19,529 nucleotides of DNA, taken from positions 1 through 19,529 of the forward strand of contig JBKOWZ010000035.1 in the NCBI GenBank assembly GCA_046724665.1, read 5' to 3'. Made by a program: the position numbers and the translations under genes. Position 1 is the stretch's first letter. Each line of letters begins with the position of its first letter. Below, one piece after another: positions 6,946 through 13,263 of the stretch. The notes beneath the pieces were generated by a model. It saw nothing but the letters and a program-made list of their open reading frames with translations. It had not been told where the DNA came from and did no database searches. Origin of the DNA: Actinocrinis sp046724665. GTDB taxonomy: Bacteria; Actinomycetota; Actinomycetes; Streptomycetales; Catenulisporaceae.

Positions 6946-6975
6946 TTGACCCATCGGCGATCGGCCGCGTACCGT
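6946..6975 (+). promoter_or_regulatory. Candidate rpmH operon promoter
   Basis: TTGACC (6946-6951) and TACCGT (6970-6975) are separated by 18 bp. This would start a transcript near 6982 that reads through rpmH, rnpA and probably on to jag, where the first strong terminator lies. Confidence 0.55.
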
Positions 6976-7129
6976 AATCAGGTCGGGATGCCGACTAGCG
7001 TTGTGTCATGCCTGTAGTCGGGACGCCTCTCGCGGGACGTTACAGGCCTCGGAGCAGCTAACGCTCCACGCAGCGCGGTAATGGCATCGCGGCCTCGAAG
7101 ACCGACTCAGCATCTGTCTGGAGCCCCCA

Positions 7130-7267
7130 GTGAGCAAGCGCACCTTCCAGCCGAACAACCGGCGTCGTGCCAAGACCCACGGCTTCCGGCTGCGCATGCG
7201 CACGCGCGCCGGCCGGGCCATCATCTCCGCGCGCCGGGCCAAGGGCCGACGCAACCTGACTGCCTAG
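7130..7267 (+). CDS. rpmH: 50S ribosomal protein L34
   Basis: 45 aa, starting (V)SKRTFQPNNRRRAKTHGFRL and ending RRAKGRRNLTA. This is a near-textbook L34, a small basic protein buried in the large subunit's 23S rRNA. It is too short for a routine ORF cut-off but unmistakable. The start is a GTG at 7130-7132, with GGAG 6 nt upstream. It is followed after only 5 nt by rnpA, the classic rpmH-rnpA arrangement, and is divergent from dnaA. Confidence 0.97.
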   Translation: MSKRTFQPNNRRRAKTHGFRLRMRTRAGRAIISARRAKGRRNLTA

Positions 7268-7272
7268 TCCAG

Positions 7273-7641
7273 GTGCTGCCCGCAGACCGCCGTGTGAAGC
7301 GGGGCGACGAGTTCGCCCGCGCGATCCGCGGCGGGCGCCGGGCCGGGCGGGCGACCCTGGTCGCGCACCTGTGGCCGGCCGAGCGGGACGCGGTCGATCC
7401 AAGCGTTGCCGAAGCCCGTACGGGTCCCGCCCGTGCGGGCTTCGTCGTAAGCAAGGCGGTCGGTTCGGCGGTGACCCGCAACCGGGTCAAGCGCCGCCTG
7501 CGGCACCTGGTGGCGGCCCGGCTCGACACGCTGCCGGAAGGCGCCGTGTTGGTGGTGCGGGCACTGCCGCCCGCGGCCGGCGCTCCGACAGGGGAACTGG
7601 CCCGTGACCTGGATTCCGCACTGCGCCGACTCGGACGGTAG
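7273..7641 (+). CDS. rnpA: Ribonuclease P protein component
   Basis: 122 aa. The protein subunit assists the RNase P ribozyme in removing tRNA 5' leaders. It begins (V)LPADRRVKRGDEFARAI and contains the signature GFVVSKAVGSAVTRNRVKRRLRH (about residues 56-78), whose RNR motif contacts RNA. I chose the GTG at 7273-7275, 5 nt after the rpmH stop. The frame stays open back to 7081 through rpmH, but that part is a shadow. The ribosome binding site is weak, so translation is probably coupled to rpmH. The C-terminus runs into yidD with an 8-nt gap. Confidence 0.94.
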   Translation: MLPADRRVKRGDEFARAIRGGRRAGRATLVAHLWPAERDAVDPSVAEARTGPARAGFVVSKAVGSAVTRNRVKRRLRHLVAARLDTLPEGAVLVVRALPPAAGAPTGELARDLDSALRRLGR

Positions 7642-7649
7642 CGACAGCG

Positions 7650-7925
7650 ATGAAGTACTTGTTGATGGGCCTGATCCGGCTCTACCAGCTGACCATCTCG
7701 AAGATGCTGGGGCCGGTGTGCCGCTACTACCCGAGCTGCTCGCACTACGGGTACGAGGCCATGGCGGTCCACGGATCGGTGAAGGGCACCATCCTGACGA
7801 CATGGCGGATCCTGCGGTGCAACCCGTGGAGTGCGGGAGGCGTTGATCCGGTGCCTCCACGCGGCCGGTGGCGGATAGTGGAAGAAGTGGATGGGGACGC
7901 TGCTTCGGCGCGCCGTTCCGTATGA
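7650..7925 (+). CDS. yidD: Membrane protein insertion efficiency factor YidD
   Basis: 91 aa, starting MKYLLMGLIRLYQLTISKMLGPVCRYYPSCSHYGYEA. This has the amphipathic N-terminal helix and the Cys-containing block (CRYYPSCS) typical of YidD. The second block RCNPWSAGGVDPVP completes the family pattern. YidD is a small peripheral inner-membrane protein that assists insertion of membrane proteins near YidC. It sits 8 nt after rnpA and 38 nt before yidC, in the conserved order. Length is within the family range, with about 15 extra acidic or Arg-rich residues at the C-terminus. Confidence 0.93.
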   Translation: MKYLLMGLIRLYQLTISKMLGPVCRYYPSCSHYGYEAMAVHGSVKGTILTTWRILRCNPWSAGGVDPVPPRGRWRIVEEVDGDAASARRSV

Positions 7926-7963
7926 GGTTTTCGTGGGTCTGAGTCGAGCCGAGGAGCCTGACC

Positions 7964-9076
7964 GTGCAGTGGTATGACAAGTTACTGGGCCCGCTGATCT
8001 GGGGCGTCAGCTGGATAATCGTACAATTCCATAGGCTCTTCAGCACGATCTTCCTCCCCAACAGCGGCTGGTCCTGGGGCCTGTCGATCGTCTTCCTCAC
8101 CCTGGTCATCCGCGCCGCGCTGATCCCGCTGTTCGTCAAGCAGATCAAGTCGATGCGGGCGATGCAGGTCGTGCAGCCCGAGATGAAGAAGCTCCAGGAC
8201 AAGTACAAGAAGGAGCTTGAGCGGGCGCGGCTCGACCCGGTCAAGAAGCGCGAGATCCAGCAGCGCCAGCAGCGCGAGACGATGGCGCTCTACAAGGAGC
8301 ACGGGACCAACCCGTTCGCCAGCTGTCTGCCGCTGCTGGTGCAGATGCCGTTCTTCACCGCGCTCTACCGGCTGCTCTACAACGTCGCCAGCGGCACCAG
8401 CCTGTTCTTCATGTCCAAGGAGCTGGTCCAGAGCGCCAAGCAGGCGCACATCTTCGGCGCGCCGATCTCGGCCCACTTCAACACCCCGGCGGCGCAGCTG
8501 GCCGGCGCCAGCGTGAACAGCGTCAAGATCGTGATCCTGGTGATGACGGCGGTCTACGTGGTGACGCAGTTCATCACGCAGCGCCAGATGATCCTGAAGA
8601 ACAGCGCGCCGGACAACCCGATGGTGCAGCAGCAGAAGGCGATGCTCTACATCATGCCGGTGATGATGGCGTTCTTCTGCTTCATCGCCCCGGTCGGTGT
8701 GCTCATCTACCTGCTGACGACGAACTTCTGGACCATGGGCCAGCAGTTCTACGTGCTGCATAACAGCCCGCTGCCCGGTTCGAAGGCGCACGAGGCGCAC
8801 CTGGCCCGGCAGGCGGCCAAGGCGGCGAAGCGGGCCGAGAAGCGCGGCGAGCCGGTTGACGCGGTCGTGGTCGCTTCGGGTGCCAAGGACGGCGCGGGCA
8901 AGGCCGTGGGCAAGACCACCGCCGGCAAGAACGCGGGCGCGAAGCCGTCGGCGAACGGCAGCGCCGCCAAGGTGGCGGCCGGTGCGCAGGCGGGGAATGC
9001 GCAGGTGGAGGATGCGCGGCCGAAGCAGCAACGCAACCAACCGGTGCGGACGACGCGCAGCGGGCGTAAGAAATAG
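7964..9076 (+). CDS. yidC: Membrane protein insertase YidC (Oxa1 family)
   Basis: 370 aa. Five hydrophobic stretches are visible: about residues 11-31, 39-57 (with the conserved intramembrane Arg at residue 50 in LVIRAALIPLF), the PLLVQMPFFTALYRLLY segment, VKIVILVMTAVYVVTQF, and AMLYIMPVMMAFFCFIAPVGVLIYLL. It lacks the large periplasmic domain of the Gram-negative protein, as expected in actinobacteria. The cytoplasmic hairpin between the second and third segments is charged (KKLQDKYKKELERARLDPVKKREIQQRQQRE). The C-terminal 100 residues are Ala/Lys/Gly-rich and end in a basic tail, which may contact ribosomes. The GTG start has GAGGAG 8 nt upstream. Confidence 0.96.
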   Translation: MQWYDKLLGPLIWGVSWIIVQFHRLFSTIFLPNSGWSWGLSIVFLTLVIRAALIPLFVKQIKSMRAMQVVQPEMKKLQDKYKKELERARLDPVKKREIQQRQQRETMALYKEHGTNPFASCLPLLVQMPFFTALYRLLYNVASGTSLFFMSKELVQSAKQAHIFGAPISAHFNTPAAQLAGASVNSVKIVILVMTAVYVVTQFITQRQMILKNSAPDNPMVQQQKAMLYIMPVMMAFFCFIAPVGVLIYLLTTNFWTMGQQFYVLHNSPLPGSKAHEAHLARQAAKAAKRAEKRGEPVDAVVVASGAKDGAGKAVGKTTAGKNAGAKPSANGSAAKVAAGAQAGNAQVEDARPKQQRNQPVRTTRSGRKK

Positions 9077-9145
9077 CTTTCGCGGGGGCAGCCCCGAGGC
9101 AGGGCCCGGCGGAAGCGGGGCCAGGAGAAATCTAGGGAGTACACG

Positions 9146-9661
9146 GTGACGGATTCGGCTGTCGATGCGGCGCAGGCGGTTTCCGCACAGGAGGAGCAGG
9201 ACGAGCTGACCCGGCTCGAGGAGGAGGGCGAGATCGCGGCCGACTATCTCGAGGGGTTGCTCGACATCGCGGACCTGGACGGCGACATCGACATGGACGT
9301 CGAGGGCGACCGCGCGGCCGTCTCGATCGTCGGAACCGGGCTCGACCAGCTGATCGGGTCGCAGGGCGAGGTGCTCGAGGCGCTCCAGGAGCTGACCCGG
9401 CTGGCGGTGGCGCGCGAGACCGGCGAGCGCACCCGGCTGATGCTCGACGTCGGCGGGCACCGGGCGGCCCGGCGGGCGGAGCTGGAGCGGCTCGGCGTCG
9501 AGACGGCGAAGAAGGTGAGGGAGACCGGCCAGGCGGTGAAGCTGGCACCGATGAGTCCCTTCGAACGCAAGATGGTGCACGACGCGGTGGCCGCTGCCGG
9601 AGTGCGTAGCGAGTCCGAGGGCGAGGAGCCCAACCGCCGAGTGGTCGTGCTACCGGTGTAG
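9146..9661 (+). CDS. jag: Jag/KhpB RNA-binding protein (KH-R3H)
   Basis: 171 aa. An acidic N-terminal region (about residues 1-55) precedes a KH-like domain with LIGSQGEVLEALQ (residues 69-81). A C-terminal R3H domain contains the signature APMSPFERKMVHDAV. Jag/KhpB proteins bind RNA and are linked to cell elongation in firmicutes; their role in actinobacteria is poorly defined. The GTG start at 9146 has GGGAG 7 nt upstream. It lies 69 nt after yidC, in a gap with a modest GC-rich hairpin (GCCCCG 9091-9096 with CGGGGC 9116-9121). It is the last gene of the rpmH cluster before a strong terminator. Confidence 0.94.
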   Translation: MTDSAVDAAQAVSAQEEQDELTRLEEEGEIAADYLEGLLDIADLDGDIDMDVEGDRAAVSIVGTGLDQLIGSQGEVLEALQELTRLAVARETGERTRLMLDVGGHRAARRAELERLGVETAKKVRETGQAVKLAPMSPFERKMVHDAVAAAGVRSESEGEEPNRRVVVLPV

Positions 9662-9704
9662 GCAAGCAAGCCGGCACTCCCGGGCGTTGATCTGACGCAG
9701 CCAG

Positions 9705-9736
9705 AGCGGCCCCGTCTCGCGTGAGACGGGGCCGCT
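9705..9736 (+). terminator. Intrinsic terminator after jag
   Basis: A perfect 14-bp stem (9705-9718 paired with 9723-9736) closes a GCGT loop and is followed by TCTTTGT. It starts 44 nt after the jag stop and probably ends the rpmH-rnpA-yidD-yidC-jag transcript. Confidence 0.88.
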
Positions 9737-9837
9737 TCTTTGTCGCACGCCGTATAGGCACGCTCATGGGACACGTCCGGGCGATACCCACGGGCTGATA
9801 TGTAACGCAGCTCGGCTCTTTGCCAAGATGGACGCAG

Positions 9838-9857
9838 TACGCAGCGTTCGCTGCGTA
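9838..9857. promoter_or_regulatory. Perfect inverted repeat upstream of rsmG (putative operator)
   Basis: The 9-bp arms TACGCAGCG (9838-9846) and CGCTGCGTA (9849-9857) are perfect and separated by TT. Further copies of the core ACGCAG lie at 9805-9810 and 9832-9837. The palindrome ends 4 bp before a parS-like site and lies about 30 bp before the rsmG start. The short centre makes it more like a dimeric regulator site than a hairpin. Confidence 0.5.
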
Positions 9858-9860
9858 ACG

Positions 9861-9874
9861 GTTCCACGTGAAAC
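9861..9874. promoter_or_regulatory. parS: parS-like site 1 (upstream of or overlapping the rsmG start)
   Basis: GTTCCACGTGAAAC differs from the parS core GTTTCACGTGAAAC at one position and keeps the CACGTG centre. It lies within 1 kb of parAB, as expected for the ParB-binding centromere cluster near oriC. It includes the upstream-most possible GTG of rsmG. Confidence 0.8.
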
Positions 9875-9885
9875 TGGGAATGCTG

Positions 9886-10578
9886 ATGCTCGATGCAAGC
9901 CTGCCCGCTCCGCCCGAGGCGGCTGTCGCCCTGTTCGGCCCGGCGCTGCCGTTGATCCGGCGGTATGGCGCGCTGCTGGCCGGGCCGGGAGTGGAGCGCG
10001 GACTGATCGGACCCCGCGAGGTCGATCGGCTCTGGGAGCGCCACCTGATGAACTGCGCGGCGGTCGCCGAGGTGATCCCGGAGGGCTCGCATGTCGTGGA
10101 TGTCGGCTCCGGGGCCGGGCTGCCCGGGATCGTGCTCGCCGCGACGCGGGACGATCTGCGGGTGACGCTGCTGGAGCCGCTGCTTCGCCGCACCGTGTTT
10201 CTGGACGAGTGTCTCGACGCCCTGGAGCTGGACAACGCGGAGGTACTCCGGGGCCGCGCCGAAGAGTGGGCCGGGAGGATGGGTGCGGACGTGGTGACCG
10301 CACGCGCGGTCGCCCCGATGGAACGGCTCGTCGGCTGGTGTCTTCCACTGCTGCGACGCGGGGGCCGGATGCTCGCGCTTAAGGGTGATTCCGCGGTAGA
10401 GGAACTTGACTCGGTCGAGCCGACCTTGTCAAAGCTCGGCGCTTCGTCCTGGGGCGTGGTGGATGTCGGTGAGCAGCTGGGTAACGCGGCGACGCGGGTC
10501 ATCCGCATCGACCTCGGCGCTACCGGATTCAGGACTGCGCAACCCGAGCGACGCTCTAGGCGTGGCTCGCATGGTTAA
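9886..10578 (+). CDS. rsmG: 16S rRNA (guanine-N7)-methyltransferase RsmG (GidB)
   Basis: 230 aa from the chosen ATG. RsmG methylates N7 of a guanine in the 530 loop of 16S rRNA using S-adenosylmethionine; loss gives low-level streptomycin resistance in several bacteria. The motif WERHLMNCAAV and the SAM-binding motif I VVDVGSGAGLPGIVLA (about residues 70-85) are typical, as is LALKGDSAVEEL later. ATG 9886 is chosen because GGGA (9876-9879) lies 6 nt upstream. In-frame alternatives are ATG 9880 and GTG 9868, the latter inside the parS-like site and without a ribosome binding site. The C-terminus ends in a basic RRSRRGSHG tail. parA follows after a gap of 100-180 nt. Confidence 0.94.
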   Translation: MLDASLPAPPEAAVALFGPALPLIRRYGALLAGPGVERGLIGPREVDRLWERHLMNCAAVAEVIPEGSHVVDVGSGAGLPGIVLAATRDDLRVTLLEPLLRRTVFLDECLDALELDNAEVLRGRAEEWAGRMGADVVTARAVAPMERLVGWCLPLLRRGGRMLALKGDSAVEELDSVEPTLSKLGASSWGVVDVGEQLGNAATRVIRIDLGATGFRTAQPERRSRRGSHG

Positions 10579-10624
10579 ATGTGTCACCGCCTCTCCACGC
10601 GCACGTGTCAGGTGGACCGCTCTG

Positions 10625-10650
10625 CCTTAGGGCGCCCCGCTGCCCTAAGG
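10625..10650. other. Small hairpin between rsmG and parA
   Basis: CCTTAGGG (10625-10632) and CCCTAAGG (10643-10650) form an 8-bp stem with a 10-nt loop, about 46 nt after the rsmG stop and 10 bp before the perfect parS. There is no T-run, so it may be a factor-assisted terminator or simply a binding site. Confidence 0.4.
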
Positions 10651-10659
10651 GCGCCGAGG

Positions 10660-10673
10660 GTTTCACGTGAAAC
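10660..10673. promoter_or_regulatory. parS: parS site 2, perfect core, immediately upstream of parA
   Basis: GTTTCACGTGAAAC is an exact, fully palindromic ParB-binding core. It lies 9 bp before the upstream-most possible parA ATG and about 80 bp before the preferred start, so ParB binding here could also repress parAB. Confidence 0.93.
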
Positions 10674-10754
10674 GTAATCCCAATGAGTGAGTTGCCTGGG
10701 AAACGCGCCGCGACTGCTCCTGAGTTTCTCCAACCGAGGCGGCGAGGGGACATG

Positions 10755-12023
10755 ATGGTCGCGCACGGTCAGTACAGTGCTTATACGGGGGACGATCCCG
10801 AACGCGGTGAGTCGCCCCCGCAGACAGGTCACGCGGAATCGACCGGAGAGCTGCTTCCGCGCGGATGGCGGCTCGACGAGTCTCGGGAACTGCCGTCGCC
10901 GCCCGACGGCTTCAGTTGGTCCTGGCAGCTCGACCAGAGGGCCGTGGACGCCGAACGAGCCGTCGTTTCGGCGACGGAGGAAGAGAGTTGGCCGATGCCC
11001 TACGACCAGCCGCCGACGGCCGGACGGCCGAACATCGAGTCGGTGCATCCCGAGGTGGACACCGATCGACTGCACGGCGGTCGCGGACGTACCGATGACA
11101 CCCCGATCGCCCGCGAGGCGGAGGCGGCGCTGGCCGCGCTGTCCCGCAGCATCCAGGAGTTCCCGAAGCCGAACCGGACGCGAACCTTCGTGGTGGCCAA
11201 CCAGAAGGGCGGGGTCGGCAAGACCACGACGACGGTGAACATCGCCGCGTCGCTGGCCCAGGGCGGGTCGAAGGTGCTCGTGGTGGACCTCGATCCGCAG
11301 GGCAACGCGTCAACGGCACTGAACGTGGACCACCACTCGGAGATCCCCTCGATCTACGACGTGCTGATCGAGCGGTACTCGATGGAGGAGATCGTGCAGC
11401 CGGTCTCCGATATCGAAGGGCTCTACTGCGCCCCGGCGACCATCGACCTGGCCGGCGCCGAGATCGAGCTGGTCTCGATGGTGGCGCGGGAGAGCCGGCT
11501 CCAGCGGGCGCTGTCGGTCTACCACAACGCCATGGACTACATCCTGATCGACTGCCCGCCCTCGCTCGGCCTGCTCACGGTCAACGCGATGGTCGCGGGC
11601 GACGAGGTGCTCATCCCGATCCAGTGCGAGTACTACGCGCTGGAGGGTCTGGGGCAGCTGCTGCGGAACATCGAACTGGTGCGGGCCCACCTGAATCCGA
11701 ACCTGCACGTCTCGACGATCCTGCTGACGATGTACGACGCGCGCACCCGGCTGGCCTCGCAGGTCGCCGACGAGGTGCGCACGCACTTCCCGGAGCAGGT
11801 GCTGCGCACCTCGATCCCCCGCTCGGTCCGCATCTCCGAGGCGCCGAGCTACATGCAGACGGTCATGACCTACGACCCCGCATCCACCGGAGCGCTGGCT
11901 TACCGGGAGTCGGCGCGGGAGATTGCCGAGCGGTGGGCGGCCCGGGAGAAGGTCGGCCGCATCCCCGTGCAGCAGGACAGCAAGAACACGCACATCGGGA
12001 TGGACGCTGAGGTGAAGCGATGA
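10755..12023 (+). CDS. parA: Chromosome-partitioning ATPase ParA (Soj family)
   Basis: 422 aa from the chosen ATG. The ATPase core begins TRTFVVANQKGGVGKTTTTVNIAASLA, with the deviant Walker A at about residues 151-158. It continues with VVDLDPQGNAS and YILIDCPPSLGLLTVNA, all diagnostic of ParA. ParA forms nucleoid-bound dimers and moves ParB-parS complexes. About 140 residues of acidic, Pro/Ser-rich, probably disordered sequence precede the core; many actinobacterial ParAs carry a shorter tail. ATG 10755 (or 10752) follows GAGGGGA at 10744-10750. An in-frame ATG at 10683 would add 24 residues but has no ribosome binding site and sits right after parS. It overlaps parB by 4 nt. Confidence 0.95.
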   Translation: MVAHGQYSAYTGDDPERGESPPQTGHAESTGELLPRGWRLDESRELPSPPDGFSWSWQLDQRAVDAERAVVSATEEESWPMPYDQPPTAGRPNIESVHPEVDTDRLHGGRGRTDDTPIAREAEAALAALSRSIQEFPKPNRTRTFVVANQKGGVGKTTTTVNIAASLAQGGSKVLVVDLDPQGNASTALNVDHHSEIPSIYDVLIERYSMEEIVQPVSDIEGLYCAPATIDLAGAEIELVSMVARESRLQRALSVYHNAMDYILIDCPPSLGLLTVNAMVAGDEVLIPIQCEYYALEGLGQLLRNIELVRAHLNPNLHVSTILLTMYDARTRLASQVADEVRTHFPEQVLRTSIPRSVRISEAPSYMQTVMTYDPASTGALAYRESAREIAERWAAREKVGRIPVQQDSKNTHIGMDAEVKR

Positions 12024-13093
12024 ACGACCGCCGACGGGGACTCGGCCGCGGGCTCGGGGCATTGATCCCGACGATGCCGGCGGAGGGTACCGAGGGCACC
12101 GCGGCGCTGACCGCGCCGGCACCGTCCGTGCCGCAGCGGCGGCTGCCGCTCGGCGAGATCTACCGGGCGGACGCCGAAGAGCCCGAGCCGGTCGGCCCGG
12201 TGTTCGTCGCGGACTCGATCGTGGCCGACGAGGTTCCCGGGGCGCACTTCGCCGAACTGCCGCTGGACTTGATCGTGCCCAACGCCAAGCAGCCGCGCGA
12301 CCACTTCGACGAGACCGCGATGGACGAACTCGTCCACTCGATCCGCGAGGTCGGCCTGCTGCAACCGATCGTGGTGCGGCCGGAGAGCCCCGGCAGCCGC
12401 AGGTACGAGCTCATCATGGGCGAGCGCCGGTGGCGCGCCGCCCAGCGGGCCGGACTCGAGCGGATTCCCGCGATCGTGCGGGAGACCGAGGACGAGCGGA
12501 TGCTGCTCGACGCCCTCCTCGAGAACCTGCACCGCTCCCAGCTGAACCCGCTGGAAGAGGCGGCGGCCTACGACCAGTTGCTCAAGGACTTCTCCTGCAC
12601 GCACGAGGAGCTGGCCGACCGGATCGGACGCTCACGTCCGCAGGTGTCGAACACGCTGCGACTGCTGAAGCTGCCGCCGAAAGTGCAGCTGCGTGTGGCT
12701 AGCGGTCTGCTCAGCGCCGGACACGCCAGGGCGCTGCTCGGTCTGGACAGCTCCGACGAACAGCAGCACCTCGCCGAGCGCATCATCGCCGAGGGGTTGT
12801 CGGTGCGCACGGTCGAGGAGATCGTGGCCGTAGGCGACCCCGAGAACGGTCGGCCGCGGCCGCCGCGCAAGGTACGCGCGGGCAGCCGTGTCTCGTCGGA
12901 GCTGACCGAGCTGGCTGGGCGGCTCTCCGATCGGCTGGAGACCCGGGTCCGGGTGGATCTGGGCACGCGGCGCGGAAAGATCGTGGTGGAGTTCGCGTCG
13001 GTGGAGGACCTGGAGCGCATCATCGCCACGTTGGTGCCTGGCGAGCGGGTGCGTGCACGGTCTGGCGGCGGGGACCTAGGCGAGGCCGCGTAA
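12020..13093 (+). CDS. parB: Chromosome-partitioning protein ParB (Spo0J family)
   Basis: 357 aa. It starts with RRRGLGRGLGALIP, the conserved N-terminal peptide that stimulates ParA ATPase. The ParB/CTPase domain (about residues 75-175) contains the nucleotide-binding block MGERRWRAAQRAG and ENLHRSQLNPLEEAAAYDQLL. A helix-turn-helix (about 193-218, ELADRIGRSRPQVSNTLRLLKLP) reads parS, and the C-terminus holds the dimerisation region. It binds the three parS-like sites seen nearby and spreads as a CTP-dependent clamp. The ATG overlaps the parA stop (ATGA), so the two are translationally coupled. Confidence 0.96.
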   Translation: MNDRRRGLGRGLGALIPTMPAEGTEGTAALTAPAPSVPQRRLPLGEIYRADAEEPEPVGPVFVADSIVADEVPGAHFAELPLDLIVPNAKQPRDHFDETAMDELVHSIREVGLLQPIVVRPESPGSRRYELIMGERRWRAAQRAGLERIPAIVRETEDERMLLDALLENLHRSQLNPLEEAAAYDQLLKDFSCTHEELADRIGRSRPQVSNTLRLLKLPPKVQLRVASGLLSAGHARALLGLDSSDEQQHLAERIIAEGLSVRTVEEIVAVGDPENGRPRPPRKVRAGSRVSSELTELAGRLSDRLETRVRVDLGTRRGKIVVEFASVEDLERIIATLVPGERVRARSGGGDLGEAA

Positions 13094-13141
13094 CGCTCAG
13101 CCGCGATACGTAAGCACGACCCACTGCGGGATAATTCATCG

Positions 13142-13179
13142 AACGGCCCCCGTGTTTCACGTGGAACACGGGGGCCGTT
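13142..13179. terminator. 38-bp near-perfect palindrome after parB (possible terminator) containing parS
   Basis: The left arm (13142-13160) and right arm (13161-13179) are complementary over 19 positions with one mismatch, centred on CACGTG. Outside the parS core the arms are GC-rich (GGCCCCC/GGGGGCC), as in a terminator stem. There is no clear T-run on either side. It lies 48 nt after the parB stop. As a transcript it could fold into a long hairpin; as DNA it contains parS site 3. Confidence 0.6.
13154..13167. promoter_or_regulatory. parS: parS-like site 3 (between parB and trxB)
   Basis: GTTTCACGTGGAAC differs from the perfect core at one position. It is the right-hand member of the three-site set and is embedded in the 38-bp palindrome. 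Its mismatch mirrors the one in site 1 on the opposite arm. Confidence 0.82.
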
Positions 13180-13196
13180 GAGCGGTCGATGCGGCC

Positions 13197-13222
13197 GGAA
13201 TAGGCACGCCTCGGTATCCGTT
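13197..13222 (+). promoter_or_regulatory. Sigma-R-type (thiol-stress) promoter of trxB-trxA
   Basis: GGAAT (13197-13201) is followed after exactly 18 bp by GTT (13220-13222). GGAAT-N18-GTT is the published consensus of Streptomyces sigma-R / mycobacterial sigma-H promoters, whose best-known target is trxBA. Transcription would start near 13230, giving a leader of about 35 nt with GAGGAAGG as ribosome binding site. Confidence 0.85.
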
Positions 13223-13263
13223 CGACTCCATGCCAGCCAGACGACGAGGAAGGTCAGCCAGCC

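Larger units (their letters stand above)
6587..7129. other. Divergent dnaA / rpmH intergenic control region
   Basis: No credible gene lies in this 543-bp stretch. It holds three DnaA boxes close to the dnaA start, a candidate dnaA promoter with a perfect DnaA box at its upstream edge, and a candidate rpmH promoter followed by a leader of about 150 nt. The leader contains small inverted repeats: GCCTGTA at 7010-7016 with TACAGGC at 7041-7047, and GGAGC at 7051-7055 with GCTCC at 7063-7067. Confidence 0.7.

Noticed and set aside
7982..9580. 532-codon minus-strand frame opposite yidC and jag
   Set aside because: It is a shadow of clear YidC and Jag genes and is His/Arg/Leu-rich without family resemblance.
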